A stretch of 53,366 bases of DNA from Deltaproteobacteria bacterium RBG_16_64_85 (GCA_001798885.1 MGQW01000082.1:1-53366); one strand, 5' to 3'; counted from the stretch's first letter, positions 42,121 to 51,179 are shown. The notes: generated by a model not told the origin, from the letters alone. Numbers and translations are program-made.

Positions 42121-42273
42121 ATGAAGCGCACCTACCAGCCGCACAACATCCGGCGGAAACGAACCCACGGGTTCCGCGCTCGCATGGCGACACCGGGAGG
42201 AAAGGCGGTTCTATCCCGGCGTCGCGCCAAGGGGCGCAAGCGCCTTTCCGTGACGGTCAGCGGCAAGAAGTGA
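42121..42273 (+). CDS. rpmH: 50S ribosomal protein L34
   Basis: A 50-aa basic protein with the full L34 pattern: [48 protein letters not shown] lies upstream of ATG 42121. Its stop overlaps the rnpA start by four bases (GTGA). It opens the rightward run from the origin. Confidence 0.98.
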   Translation: MKRTYQPHNIRRKRTHGFRARMATPGGKAVLSRRRAKGRKRLSVTVSGKK

Positions 42274-42707
42274 CCTTGCCCGAAGGGATGGGTGGACCGC
42301 GAGGGGACGGCGGTGATTTCCGGTTTCTGAAGGAGGAGCGGCTGCGCTCCGATCGCGAGTACCGGGAGGTGGTGCGCAAAGGGGAGCGCGGCGCAACTCC
42401 GCACTTCACCATCTACCGCGATTTCCTCGGCGGGGACGTAAGGAAAGTCGGCATCTCGGTCGGTAAGCGGGTCGGCCGGGCCGTCGTGCGAAACCGCATG
42501 AAAAGGGTCCTGCGGGAGTTCTACCGAATCCACAAATACGAGGTGTTTCCCCGCGGGAGCCGCACGGCCATCGTGGCGAAGAAAGCCCCTTCCAGGCCGG
42601 GACTGGCCGCGGTTTCCGCGGAGCTTCTTCCCGCGATCTTGCGTCGGTGGGGACGGAAGGAGGAACCTTCTCTGTGCGGGCAAGAGATCTCACCGTCGGC
42701 GCCCTGA
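42270..42707 (+). CDS. rnpA: ribonuclease P protein component
   Basis: RnpA is the protein partner of RNase P, which matures tRNA 5' ends. The family motif [23 protein letters not shown] is at 64-86. The GTG at 42270 overlaps the rpmH stop (coupled); an ATG at 42288 would remove six residues and has no better ribosome site. The C-terminal 15 residues overlap the next gene. Confidence 0.93.
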   Translation: MTLPEGMGGPRGDGGDFRFLKEERLRSDREYREVVRKGERGATPHFTIYRDFLGGDVRKVGISVGKRVGRAVVRNRMKRVLREFYRIHKYEVFPRGSRTAIVAKKAPSRPGLAAVSAELLPAILRRWGRKEEPSLCGQEISPSAP

Positions 42708-42931
42708 AATTCTACCAGCGGGCGATCTCCCCATCCCTTGGGGACTGCTGCCGCTACTATCCGAGTTGCTCCGACTATATGATAGGCTCTATCCGCGAGA
42801 ACGGGTCTGTCTTGGGGATTCTTTGCGGGATTTGGCGGATCCTGCGGTGCCATCCGTTTCGCCCGGGGGGCGTCGATCTGCCGCGGAGGATCCATTTCTT
42901 TGGAACGGGGGCTCAATGGAAAAAAGGATGA
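42674..42931 (+). CDS. yidD: membrane protein insertion efficiency factor YidD
   Basis: An 85-aa member of the YidD family, which helps YidC-dependent insertion. The pattern FYQRAISPSLGDCCRYYPSCSDYMIGSI and CHPFRPGGVDL is diagnostic. GTG 42674 is preferred because GGAGGAAC lies upstream; the frame opens nine codons earlier. The gene overlaps the end of rnpA and the start of yidC. Confidence 0.93.
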   Translation: MRARDLTVGALKFYQRAISPSLGDCCRYYPSCSDYMIGSIRENGSVLGILCGIWRILRCHPFRPGGVDLPRRIHFFGTGAQWKKG

Positions 42932-44601
42932 TCCTGGCGATCGTCTTGTCGGTCGCCATTTTACTGGCCTATCAATACGTGATCGCGCCTCCCCCGAAGG
43001 AGCCGGTGGCCCCGCAGGGAGCGGCACAAGATGCGGGGCGTGACAACGCCGCCCGGGCGGGCACGCAGCAGGAGGTCGCCGCGGTGTCTCCGGCCACGGG
43101 GCCGACGCCCCCGATTTCCGGGAGGCTGGTGACCAGGGCCTCCGCCCCGATACGGCGGATCGACCTATCAACCCCGCTTTACACGGCTGCAATCACCACT
43201 GCCGGGGGGGGGGTCCAGTCGTTCCGCCTGAACGAGTACAAGGATGTCCCCGGTCCGAAGGGGAAGCCGCTCGAGATCATCGGCTCGGGGGGGGGCCGCC
43301 CGCTGCCGCTGGACCTGTATCTCGACGAGAGCCAGCCCTCGTTCCCGCCTGTTCCGGTCTTTTCAACCAGCTCCCCCGATGCCCAGGCCGTCCGGGCGGG
43401 AGAGAAAAGGATCGTGCGCCTTGTCTGGGAGTCTTCCGGCGGCGTGCGAATCGTCCGGGAATACGAGTTTTCAGGCGACCGGTACGACTTCGAGGTCCGC
43501 GAGCAGGTGTCCAACGGCTCGCGGGAGGCGATCCGGCTGCGCCCGGGATTCGAGCTGTCCCAGGAGTTCAAGGGGGAGCTCGAGGCGGATTCGTACACCT
43601 TCACAGGCGCAGTCGTGGAAACGAAGGGGAAGATCGAGCAGCTCGACCTCAAGACGATCGGGAAGGGGAAGGTGGAGAAGTATCCCGTGTCATGGGCCGC
43701 CGCCGACTCGAAATATTTCGGACTGATCCTGCTGCCGGACAAGCCGTGGACGCTCGAGAGGATTGCGCTGGTGGGGGAGACCGGGATCCGGATGTCGGTC
43801 GCGGACGCTCCGGTGACGCTGTCGCCCGGCGAGATGGTCCGCATCCAGGCCCGGGTGTTCGCAGGGCCCAAGAGGTACAGCCTGCTGAAGGAGACGGGAA
43901 AGGGGCTCGAAGATCTTGTCGACTACGGGTGGTTCTCCTTCCTGGCCAAGCCGTTGGTGTGGCTGCTGAACGCCAGCAACCGGGTGACGCGCAACTACGG
44001 GATCGACATCGTCATCCTCACCATCCTGATCAAGATCCTGTTCTTCCCGCTCACCCAGAAGTCGATGGCCTCGATGAAAAAGATGCAGGACCTCCAGCCG
44101 ATCCTGGTCAAGCTGCGGGAGAAGTACAAGGACGACGCGCAGAAGCTCAACCAGGAGACGATGAACCTTTACAAGACCTACAAGATCAACCCGCTCTCCG
44201 GCTGCCTCCCGATGCTCTTGCAGATCCCGGTTTTCATCGCGCTCTACAAGGGACTCCTGGTGACGATCGAGCTGCGCCACTCGCCGTTCTTCCTGTGGAT
44301 CAACGATCTCTCGGCCCCCGAGCGCCTGTGGGACATCGCGGTGGCGGGATACACGATCCCGATCCGGCTCCTCCCGCTCCTGATGGGGATCTCCATGTTC
44401 GTCCAGCAGAAGATGACCCCGTCGGCGGGCGACCCCAACCAGCAGAAGATCATGCTGCTGATGCCCGTCATCTTCACCTTCATGTTCTGGGGGTTCCCGA
44501 CGGGACTGGTCATCTACTGGCTGGCCAACAACGTCCTGAGCATCGGCCAGCAGCTGATCCACAACGCGCAGGCCGAGGCGGCCAAGGCCCACCCCGCGTA
44601 A
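42916..44601 (+). CDS. yidC: membrane protein insertase YidC
   Basis: YidC inserts and folds inner-membrane proteins, including Fo subunits. The 561-aa protein starts with a membrane helix (MEKRMILAIVLSVAILLAYQYV), then a Pro/Ala-rich linker, a large periplasmic beta domain (about 70-330) and the conserved five-helix core. The groove residue that is Arg in E. coli (R366) is Lys here (K373 in ILIKILFFPL), as in several other groups. The NPLSGCLPMLLQIPVFIALY block is typical. The frame is open 50 codons upstream, inside yidD; ATG 42916 behind GGGGG is the real start. Confidence 0.97.
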   Translation: MEKRMILAIVLSVAILLAYQYVIAPPPKEPVAPQGAAQDAGRDNAARAGTQQEVAAVSPATGPTPPISGRLVTRASAPIRRIDLSTPLYTAAITTAGGGVQSFRLNEYKDVPGPKGKPLEIIGSGGGRPLPLDLYLDESQPSFPPVPVFSTSSPDAQAVRAGEKRIVRLVWESSGGVRIVREYEFSGDRYDFEVREQVSNGSREAIRLRPGFELSQEFKGELEADSYTFTGAVVETKGKIEQLDLKTIGKGKVEKYPVSWAAADSKYFGLILLPDKPWTLERIALVGETGIRMSVADAPVTLSPGEMVRIQARVFAGPKRYSLLKETGKGLEDLVDYGWFSFLAKPLVWLLNASNRVTRNYGIDIVILTILIKILFFPLTQKSMASMKKMQDLQPILVKLREKYKDDAQKLNQETMNLYKTYKINPLSGCLPMLLQIPVFIALYKGLLVTIELRHSPFFLWINDLSAPERLWDIAVAGYTIPIRLLPLLMGISMFVQQKMTPSAGDPNQQKIMLLMPVIFTFMFWGFPTGLVIYWLANNVLSIGQQLIHNAQAEAAKAHPA

Positions 44602-44696
44602 CGAAAGATGCTTGACCGGGGACGCAGCCGCCACGGAAGGCGCAGCGTCTTTCGTACAGCGGCGCGCCGAGCATCCAGGCAATGAAGGAGCCTCCC
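44602..44696. other. yidC-mnmE spacer with imperfect hairpin
   Basis: An imperfect inverted repeat ACGAAAGA(T)GC with GC(G)TCTTTCGT spans about 44601-44655. In Geobacter-like genomes the jag gene often stands here; no jag remnant is visible. A 25-codon frame inside has no ribosome site and is not called. Confidence 0.4.
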
Positions 44697-46082
44697 GTGG
44701 ACGAGGGACGATCCCGGGACGAAACGACGATCGTCGCCCCCGCGACCCCGCCCGGCGCGGGAGCCGTCTCCATCCTGCGCCTTTCCGGCCCGGACGCGTT
44801 TCCCATCGTGCGCCGGCTGGCGGATATCGACCCCGCTGCCCAGCCCGCGCGCACGCTCTCCCGCTGCACGATACGCGACGCCGCCGGAATGGAAGTCGAC
44901 ACCGGGCTGGCGGTCTGTTTTCCCGCGCCGCACAGCTTCACCGGCGAGGACGTGGTCGAAATCCATCTCCACGGCAACCCGATCCTCGTGGAGGAAACGG
45001 CGGCCGCGGCGTGTGCCCTGGGCGCGATTCCTGCGGCCCCGGGGGAATTCTCCCGCCGGGCCTTCCTGAACGGGAAGATGGACCTGACTCAGGCAGAAGG
45101 ACTTTGCGACCTCATCGAGGCGAGAACAGCGGCCTCGGCCCGCGCCGCGCTGCGCCAGCTGAAAGGGGGGATCCGGGACGTCGTGGTGAATCTTCGGGAG
45201 CGGATGCTGTCTCTCCTGGTCCGAATGGAGGCCTCCATCGATTTCTCCGACGAGGAGGACATCTCCTCTTTTCCTGTAGCGCAAGTTGAGGAACGGATAT
45301 TAGAAATTAGTGTTTCTCTCTCCCGGTATCTCCAGTCCTACGACCTTGGGCACCGCCTGCGCGAGGGGGCGATCGTCGCCATCGCCGGAGTGGCCAACGT
45401 GGGGAAATCCCGGCTGCTGAACCGGCTTCTGGGGGAGGAGCGGGCCATCGTCACCGAGATCCCGGGGACCACGCGCGACTATCTTTCGGGAGAGCTGACC
45501 CTGTCGGGGATCCCGGTCCGCCTGGTCGACACGGCCGGGCTGCGGGAAACGGAGGACCCGGTGGAGCGGGAAGGAGTCCGGCGAAGCCGCCAGATCCTGT
45601 CGGAGGCGGACTTCGCCCTCTTCCTTCTTGACGCGAGCCGGGCTGCATGCGACGAGGACCGGCGCGCTTACGAAGAGGTGGCCGACCGGCCGCACCTCCT
45701 CCTGCTGAACAAGAGCGACCTCCCGCCCGCGGAGACCGGCAGGGATTTCCACGGGGGGGGGAGCCGGGGAGTGCTCTCCGTCTCCGCGAAGACCGGGGAG
45801 GGAATGGAAGCGATGCTGCAGGCGATGACCCGGGAGCTGGTCCCGGAAGGGGGTGCCAGGATGGCCGAGGCGCCGATGACCCGCCTGCGCCATGTAAACG
45901 CCGTCAAGAAAGCGGTCGATGCGCTATCCCGGGCTTCGCTGGCTGTGGGGGAGGGGCTTTCCCTGGAGTTTCCGGCTGCCGACGTCCGGGAGGCGGCGGA
46001 GGCGCTCTCGGAGCTCACCGGCGAGATTGCTCCGGAAGAAGTCCTCGACGCGATCTTCGGCTCCTTCTGCATCGGGAAGTAG
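44697..46082 (+). CDS. mnmE: tRNA modification GTPase MnmE
   Basis: MnmE works with MnmG to add the carboxymethylaminomethyl (or aminomethyl) group to wobble uridine 34. The 461-aa protein has the N-terminal THF-binding domain, the GTPase domain with G1 GVANVGKS (about 231), G3 DTAGLRE and G4 NKSD, and the C-terminal CIGK whose Cys is essential. GTG 44697 is chosen because AAGGAG lies six bases upstream; an ATG five codons earlier overlaps that site. mnmG follows after a repeat-rich spacer. Confidence 0.96.
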   Translation: MDEGRSRDETTIVAPATPPGAGAVSILRLSGPDAFPIVRRLADIDPAAQPARTLSRCTIRDAAGMEVDTGLAVCFPAPHSFTGEDVVEIHLHGNPILVEETAAAACALGAIPAAPGEFSRRAFLNGKMDLTQAEGLCDLIEARTAASARAALRQLKGGIRDVVVNLRERMLSLLVRMEASIDFSDEEDISSFPVAQVEERILEISVSLSRYLQSYDLGHRLREGAIVAIAGVANVGKSRLLNRLLGEERAIVTEIPGTTRDYLSGELTLSGIPVRLVDTAGLRETEDPVEREGVRRSRQILSEADFALFLLDASRAACDEDRRAYEEVADRPHLLLLNKSDLPPAETGRDFHGGGSRGVLSVSAKTGEGMEAMLQAMTRELVPEGGARMAEAPMTRLRHVNAVKKAVDALSRASLAVGEGLSLEFPAADVREAAEALSELTGEIAPEEVLDAIFGSFCIGK

Positions 46083-46088
46083 GCGGGC

Positions 46089-46170
46089 GGGGACAATCCG
46101 CAACACTGGCGGGGGACACTCATTCGGCTGGAGACTGGAGTTAATGAATGTCCCCCAAAGGAATGTCCCC
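46089..46170. repeat. nested inverted repeat, REP/REPIN-like
   Basis: An outer pair, GGGGACAATCC (46089-46099) and GGAATGTCCCC (46160-46170), matches at 10 of 11 bases as an inverted repeat. Inside it GGGGGACA-C-TCATT (46111-46124) pairs with AATGA-A-TGTCCCCC (46143-46156). The GGGGACATTCC core is like palindromes found as dispersed REP elements in many proteobacterial genomes, mobilised by TnpA-REP (RAYT) transposases. It fills most of the mnmE-mnmG spacer. Only one copy is in the window. Confidence 0.7.
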
Positions 46171-46177
46171 GACGGGA

Positions 46178-46193
46178 TGTTCCACGTGGAACA
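46178..46193. other. parS site 1
   Basis: TGTTCCACGTGGAACA is a perfect 16-bp palindrome and matches the chromosomal parS consensus (TGTTNCACGTGNAACA). ParB, encoded 3.7 kb downstream, should bind it. It lies upstream of mnmG. Confidence 0.93.
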
Positions 46194-46213
46194 GGAGAGA
46201 ATAACCATCTGAT

Positions 46214-48112
46214 ATGACGTATGAATATCCGACAGAATACGAAGTGATCGTCGTCGGCGGAGGGCATGCCGGCTGCGAGGCGGCCCTGGCCGCCGCGCGG
46301 ATGGGGTGCCGCACGCTCCTCCTCACCATCAACGCGGATGCGATCGGCCTGATGTCCTGCAACCCCGCGATCGGCGGGCTGGCCAAGGGGCACCTGGTCC
46401 GCGAGATCGACGCGCTGGGCGGCGAGATGGCGAAAACCATCGACGCTACGGGGATCCAGTTCCGGCAGCTCAACACGAGCAAGGGCCCGGCGGTGCGCTC
46501 CTCCCGCGCCCAGGCGGACAAGCAGCTCTACCGCCTCCGCATGAAGCAGGTCCTGGAGAGCGTCTACGGCCTGGATGTCAAACAGGCGATGGTCGACGCC
46601 GTTCTCACGGAGGGCGGGAAGTCCGTCGGGGTGGAGACGAACCTGGGGGTCCGGTACCGTGGAAAGACCGTTATCCTGTGTCCCGGAACGTTTTTAAAAG
46701 GGCTTGTCCACATCGGGCTGGTCCATTTCCCCGCGGGGCGCGCGGGAGATTTCCCGGCGATGAAGCTCTCCGACTCGCTGCGGTCACTGGGTTTCTCCGT
46801 GGGCCGGCTCAAGACCGGAACGACCCCGCGTGTGGACGGCAAGACGATCGACTTTTCCCGTACGGTCCGGCAGGAGGGCGACTCCGAACCCGTGCCGTTC
46901 TCCTTCGGAAACAGGAAGATCACCCGACCCCAGGTCTCTTGCTACATGACCTACACCAACGCGGCCACGCACGAGGCGATCCGGTCGGGCCTCTCCCGTT
47001 CGCCGCTGTACTCCGGCGTGATCCGGGGGATCGGACCCCGCTACTGCCCGTCGATCGAGGATAAGGTGGTCCGCTTCTCGGACAAGGAGCGGCACCAGGT
47101 GTTTCTGGAGCCGGAAGGGTTGCGTACCGCCGAGTATTACCCCAACGGGGTGTCGACGAGCCTCCCCTACGACATCCAGGTAAAGATGCTGCGAACGATA
47201 CCAGGGCTGGAGCAGGTGGAAATCGTCCGCCCGGGATACGCCATCGAGTACGACTTCGTCGATCCCGTGCAGCTGTACCCGTCGCTGGAGACGAAAATCG
47301 TGGAAAACCTCTTCCATGCCGGGCAGATCAACGGCACCAGCGGGTACGAGGAGGCGGCAGCGCAGGGGATTGCCGCGGGGATGAATGCCGCCCGGAAGGT
47401 CCGGGGCGAGCCGCCGGTGGTCTTTGGACGGGCGGAGGCCTACATCGGGGTCCTGATCGACGACCTGGTCACCAAGGGGGCGCCGGAACCGTACCGGATG
47501 TTCACCTCCCGTGCGGAGTACCGGCTTCTCCTTCGTGAGGACAATGCCGACCTGCGGCTCTCCGAAACCGGGCACCGGGTGGGGCTGCTCCCGGAAGAGC
47601 GCTACCGGGAGTTCCTCCGGAAACGCGACGGGTTGTCCGGATTCCTGCGCCGGCTCGAGGAGACCAGGGTCACACCGGGCCACCCGATCTGCCGGTTGGC
47701 GGAAGAGGGGGGGGGAGGGCCGGTCCGGACCGGGATTACCTACGCGGAGCTCCTCCGCCGGCCGGAGGTTTCCGTGGCGATGCTTCTTTCCTGCGACGGC
47801 GACCTCGCGGGAGCGGAGCCCGGGGTGGCTCTTCAGGCCGAGCTCACCGTCAAGTACGAGGGCTATATCCGCCGCCAGGAGGAGGAGGCCAAAAAACTCA
47901 GCAAGTACGAGGAGATGCGGTTTCCGTCTGGATTCCCCTTCGAGTCGGTCTACGGCCTCTCCGCCGAAGTACGGGACAAGCTGGTCCGCGTCCGGCCCGC
48001 CTCCATCGGGCAGGCGCGGCGCATCCCCGGGGTGACCCCGGCTGCAGTGGCCCTGCTCTTGGTGGCCCTGAAGCGGAACAAAGGGGCGTCGCGTCCTTCA
48101 TCGCCGGAGTGA
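46214..48112 (+). CDS. mnmG: tRNA uridine 5-carboxymethylaminomethyl modification enzyme MnmG
   Basis: MnmG (GidA) is the FAD-dependent partner of MnmE in wobble-uridine modification. The 632-aa protein has the FAD motif GGGHAG (15-20), CNPAIGGLAKGHLVREIDALGG, the GTFLKG block and the C-terminal helical domain ending near KYEGYI and IPGVTPAAV. The ribosome site is distant (AGGAGAG about 16 bp upstream), so ATG 46214 rests on homology. Confidence 0.97.
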   Translation: MTYEYPTEYEVIVVGGGHAGCEAALAAARMGCRTLLLTINADAIGLMSCNPAIGGLAKGHLVREIDALGGEMAKTIDATGIQFRQLNTSKGPAVRSSRAQADKQLYRLRMKQVLESVYGLDVKQAMVDAVLTEGGKSVGVETNLGVRYRGKTVILCPGTFLKGLVHIGLVHFPAGRAGDFPAMKLSDSLRSLGFSVGRLKTGTTPRVDGKTIDFSRTVRQEGDSEPVPFSFGNRKITRPQVSCYMTYTNAATHEAIRSGLSRSPLYSGVIRGIGPRYCPSIEDKVVRFSDKERHQVFLEPEGLRTAEYYPNGVSTSLPYDIQVKMLRTIPGLEQVEIVRPGYAIEYDFVDPVQLYPSLETKIVENLFHAGQINGTSGYEEAAAQGIAAGMNAARKVRGEPPVVFGRAEAYIGVLIDDLVTKGAPEPYRMFTSRAEYRLLLREDNADLRLSETGHRVGLLPEERYREFLRKRDGLSGFLRRLEETRVTPGHPICRLAEEGGGGPVRTGITYAELLRRPEVSVAMLLSCDGDLAGAEPGVALQAELTVKYEGYIRRQEEEAKKLSKYEEMRFPSGFPFESVYGLSAEVRDKLVRVRPASIGQARRIPGVTPAAVALLLVALKRNKGASRPSSPE

Positions 48113-48185
48113 GAAAGGCGAACCTCGGAGGCGAAGCGCCTTCCTTGCAGGCAATCATCCATTCGTATCAAGGGGTTAAAGCGAA

Positions 48186-48201
48186 TGTTCCACGTGGAAC
48201 G
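48186..48201. other. parS site 2
   Basis: TGTTCCACGTGGAACG matches parS site 1 in 15 of 16 bases. It lies directly before the likely rsmG start. Confidence 0.85.
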
Positions 48202-48882
48202 GTGCTGGTGACGAACCCTCTCACGGCGGCGGGGCTTTCGGCCCTCCTCTCTGAAGTGGGGATTTCCCTTCCCGCAGGGGCAGCTTCACTGCTTGTCCGA
48301 CACGCCGGGGAGATGCTGCGGTGGAACCGGTCCATCCGGCTGACCGCCATCACGGCGCCGGAGGAGGTGGCCATAAAGCACATCCTCGATTCCCTGCTTC
48401 TCTTGTCGTTTGCCCCCTTCCCCGGCCGGACGCTGGACTTCGGATCCGGGGCCGGCTACCCCGGCATCCCTCTGGCGGCCGCCCTTCCGGATGCGCACGT
48501 GGTGCTGGTCGAGTCCTCCGCGAAGAAGTGCGCGTTTCTTTCCCACACATGCACGCTGCTGGGCCTGCGCAACGCAGAGGTGGTCCGCGGCCGGCTCGAG
48601 CCCCGGAGGCCCCTGCCGCTCGGCCGGTTCGAGCAGATCGTCACGCGTGCGACGCGATCTCCCCAGGAAGCCGCGAAGGTTCTGGTTCCGTATCTTCTGC
48701 CGGGGGGGCGCCTGCTCCTGATGACCGGGCCGGGGGAGATGGTCCGCCGCCCAACGCGGGGGAGGGCGGTGGAGGAACTTCCTCCCGGCGCACGGCACGG
48801 CGCGCGCCTGCCGTTCACGCTTCCTCACGGAATGGGGGTCCGCGAGATCCGGGAGATCCGGCTGGCGGGGGACGCTACGTAG
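48202..48882 (+). CDS. rsmG: 16S rRNA (guanine-N7) methyltransferase RsmG
   Basis: RsmG methylates G527 of 16S rRNA. The protein has the SAM motif LDFGSGAGYPGIPLA and the RWNRSIRLTAITAPEEVAIKHILDSL block. The frame is open from GTG 48109, overlapping the mnmG stop, which would give 257 aa. I prefer GTG 48202 (226 aa, closer to the usual 210-220), where the GTGGAAC of parS site 2 could serve as ribosome site; GTG 48208 is equally possible. The parS site would then lie right at the translation start. Confidence 0.9.
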   Translation: MLVTNPLTAAGLSALLSEVGISLPAGAASLLVRHAGEMLRWNRSIRLTAITAPEEVAIKHILDSLLLLSFAPFPGRTLDFGSGAGYPGIPLAAALPDAHVVLVESSAKKCAFLSHTCTLLGLRNAEVVRGRLEPRRPLPLGRFEQIVTRATRSPQEAAKVLVPYLLPGGRLLLMTGPGEMVRRPTRGRAVEELPPGARHGARLPFTLPHGMGVREIREIRLAGDAT

Positions 48883-49068
48883 CGCGGGGAACACTTGCAG
48901 TAATACAAGCGGCCATGAATCCGCATCCGCGGAGGCGATCGGCGCTCGCGCTGACGAGTCTCTTTCCCTTTGACGCGGAAGTTTTTCGTTCCCTCTCCCC
49001 CCCACCGCGTGGTACAAGATACCGTTGTTTTCCATAAATAATATCTGAACCGCCGGAGTGCGCAGGGA

Positions 49069-49854
49069 TTGGCCCGGATCATCACCGTTGCGAACCAGAA
49101 GGGGGGGGTGGGGAAAACCACCACCGCGATCAACCTTGCCGCTTCCCTTGCGGTCATGGAGAAGAAAACGCTCCTGGTCGACCTCGACCCGCAGGCCAAC
49201 GCGACCTCTGGCGTGGGGGGCGAGCCCGGGGGAGAGGAATCCGGCAAGAACATTTACCGTGTCCTTCTTGCAGAGATCCCTGCCGCTGAGGCCGTCCGGG
49301 AAACGGAGCTCCCGTTCCTCCAGGTGATTCCCGCCTCGGCGGATCTGATCGGTGCGGAGATCGAGCTCGTCTCCCTTCCGCGGCGCGAGTCGAGGCTTTC
49401 CGAGGCTCTTCGCCCGATCGAGTCGGCATACGACGTGATCCTCATCGACTGCCCGCCGTCCCTGGGGCTGCTTACCGTGAACGCCCTGTGCGCAGCGCGA
49501 TCGGTCCTCATCCCGCTCCAATGCGAATATTACGCCCTCGAGGGGCTGACCAGCCTCTACCGGACGATCGCGAAGATCCGGGAAGGATTGAATCCCCACC
49601 TGTCCATTGAAGGAGTGGTCCTCACGATGTTCGACGCCCGGAACAACCTCTCCCACCAGGTCGCCGCCGAGGCCCGCGAAAACCTAAAAGGTCAAGTATA
49701 TCGGGCGGTTATACCGCGCAACGTGCGCCTGTCCGAGTCTCCGTCCTTCGGGAAGCCGGCCCTTTTGTACGCCGTCAGTTCCCGCGGGGCGCAAAGCTAC
49801 CTCGAGCTGGCGAGAGAGATGGTGAGCCGATGGAACGAAAGCCCGATCCGCTGA
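49069..49854 (+). CDS. parA: chromosome partitioning ATPase ParA
   Basis: ParA (Soj-type) is the ATPase that moves ParB-parS complexes. The 261-aa protein has the deviant Walker A KGGVGKTT (11-18), the [10 protein letters not shown] block and [14 protein letters not shown]. The start is TTG 49069, with GGAG about ten bases upstream. The 186-bp spacer from rsmG shows no clear promoter. It overlaps parB by 25 bp. Confidence 0.97.
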   Translation: MARIITVANQKGGVGKTTTAINLAASLAVMEKKTLLVDLDPQANATSGVGGEPGGEESGKNIYRVLLAEIPAAEAVRETELPFLQVIPASADLIGAEIELVSLPRRESRLSEALRPIESAYDVILIDCPPSLGLLTVNALCAARSVLIPLQCEYYALEGLTSLYRTIAKIREGLNPHLSIEGVVLTMFDARNNLSHQVAAEARENLKGQVYRAVIPRNVRLSESPSFGKPALLYAVSSRGAQSYLELAREMVSRWNESPIR

Positions 49855-50687
49855 AGAAGAAAGTATTGGGGAGGGGGCTCTCCGCTCTTCTGCCGGGGAC
49901 CGTCGAGCGCGATGCGGAGTTCCTGTGGATCCCCGTCGGCCAGATCCGGACCAGCCCCTGGCAGCCACGGCGGACCTTCTCCCAGGAAGATCTCCGCGAG
50001 CTGGTCGATTCGGTCCGCGAAAAGGGGGTCCTGCAGCCGGTGCTCGTCCGGTCGACCCCTGAGGGGTACGAACTGGTCGCGGGGGAGCGCAGGCTTCGCG
50101 CAGCGCAGGCGGCCGGCATCGAGACGGTGCCCGCGGTTGTGAGGAAACTGTCCGACCGCGAGTCCCTCGAGGCGACGATCGTGGAGAACGTCCAGCGGGC
50201 CGACCTGAACGCCATCGAACTGGCGGAGGGGTACCACCGGCTGGCGCACGAGTTCTCCCTCTCGCAGGAGGAAATCGCCAAACGGGTGGGGAAGGACCGG
50301 GTCACCGTGTCCAACAGCCTGCGGCTCCTCAAGCTCCCGGCGCAGGTCAAGCAGGCCGTCATGGACGGTAGGCTGTCGGCAGGCCACGCGCGAGCGCTGC
50401 TCTCCGCCCCGCCGGAGAGGCTCTCCGGCATCCTCGCCGCCGCCCTGCGCAAGGGGCTTTCCGTTCGGGAGGTGGAGCGGCTGTGCCAGGAGGACGGGAG
50501 GAAGAGACCCGCGCGGAGGCCGATCCGCCACGATCCGCACCTGAAGGACCTGGAGGAGAAGTTGTCCCGCCGGGGAGGGACGAAAGTCCGGATCCGCGGG
50601 ACTCAGAAAAAAGGGATTTTCGAGGTAGCGTACTTTTCCGAAGGGGAGTTTATTCGGCTGTGCGAGCTTCTCTTCGGAGGACGGTAG
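49830..50687 (+). CDS. parB: chromosome partitioning protein ParB
   Basis: ParB binds parS, spreads on DNA and uses CTP. The 285-aa protein has the CTP-binding motif GERRLRA (85-91), the ENVQR box (120-124) and a helix-turn-helix at about 145-167 ([24 protein letters not shown]). The C-terminal dimer domain follows. Both parS sites lie within 4 kb upstream. Confidence 0.97.
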   Translation: MERKPDPLKKKVLGRGLSALLPGTVERDAEFLWIPVGQIRTSPWQPRRTFSQEDLRELVDSVREKGVLQPVLVRSTPEGYELVAGERRLRAAQAAGIETVPAVVRKLSDRESLEATIVENVQRADLNAIELAEGYHRLAHEFSLSQEEIAKRVGKDRVTVSNSLRLLKLPAQVKQAVMDGRLSAGHARALLSAPPERLSGILAAALRKGLSVREVERLCQEDGRKRPARRPIRHDPHLKDLEEKLSRRGGTKVRIRGTQKKGIFEVAYFSEGEFIRLCELLFGGR

Positions 50688-50713
50688 CGGAAGAAAGGAA
50701 GCAAAAAAAATGA

Positions 50714-50741
50714 TTGCATCGCGGCTTTCTTGTGCTATATT
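50714..50741 (+). promoter_or_regulatory. promoter of the small lipoprotein gene
   Basis: TTGCAT (50714-50719) and TATATT (50736-50741) are 16 bp apart, about 70 bp before the gene. Confidence 0.6.
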
Positions 50742-50812
50742 TCGCCGCAGAAGAAACCCAAACCTTGTATCCGGTAACGGATAAATCCTAGAAGGGAAAG
50801 GAGTGACAAGAA

Positions 50813-51007
50813 ATGCGTAAGTACTGGGCACTGTTCCTCGGGCTGTTGCTCGCGGCGACGATCGGCCTCTCCGCCTGCGCGGAGCAAAAGGCACCGCCTC
50901 CTCCCCCGCCGGCTCCGCCTGCGGCGGCACCGGCTGATAACGCTGCCAAGCCAGCACCGGCCGCTCCGGCCGAGGCTCCGAAGCCAGCCGAGGCGCCGAA
51001 GAAGTAA
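50813..51007 (+). CDS. small Pro/Ala-rich lipoprotein
   Basis: A 64-aa protein with a lipoprotein signal (MRKYWALFLGLLLAATIGLSAC, lipobox LSAC, Cys22). The mature part is about 42 residues, almost all Pro, Ala, Lys and Glu, including APPPPPPAPP and repeats of the type PAEAPK. It should be an unfolded, extended tether on a membrane. AAAGGAG precedes the ATG. It stands alone with its own promoter. Function unknown; spacer-like or Lpp/EcnB-like small lipoproteins are possible analogues. Confidence 0.85.
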   Translation: MRKYWALFLGLLLAATIGLSACAEQKAPPPPPPAPPAAAPADNAAKPAPAAPAEAPKPAEAPKK

Positions 51008-51014
51008 CCTCGCG

Positions 51015-51100
51015 GACGGCTTGCCGTCCATGAAAGAAGCCTCCCGAACCCGGGAGTGCGACGAGGGGTGACGAGGGCGCCGGGGGAAACCCCGGCGCCC
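51015..51100. other. three successive hairpins after the small lipoprotein gene
   Basis: GGACGGC-TT-GCCGTCC (51015-51030), CTCCCG-AACC-CGGGAG (about 51043-51058) and an 11-bp perfect stem GGGCGCCGGGG-GAAA-CCCCGGCGCCC (51075-51100) follow one another. None has a T-run. They could stabilise the short lipoprotein mRNA or act as a Rho-independent-like block. Confidence 0.55.
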
Positions 51101-51149
51101 GCGACATTAATACGCCCGGACCTTCTTGTATACGGTATACATAAACCGC

Positions 51150-51179
51150 TTGACACGCTGTTCCTTCGCGTGATATCAA
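51150..51179 (+). promoter_or_regulatory. promoter of the atpF'-F-H-A operon
   Basis: TTGACA (51150-51155) and TATCAA (51174-51179) are 18 bp apart, 67 bp before atpF'. A GTATAC-G-GTATAC repeat (51128-51140) lies just upstream and could be a regulator site. Confidence 0.6.

Noticed and set aside
44608-44685. 25-codon basic peptide in the yidC-mnmE spacer
   Set aside because: No ribosome site; it lies within the hairpin sequence.
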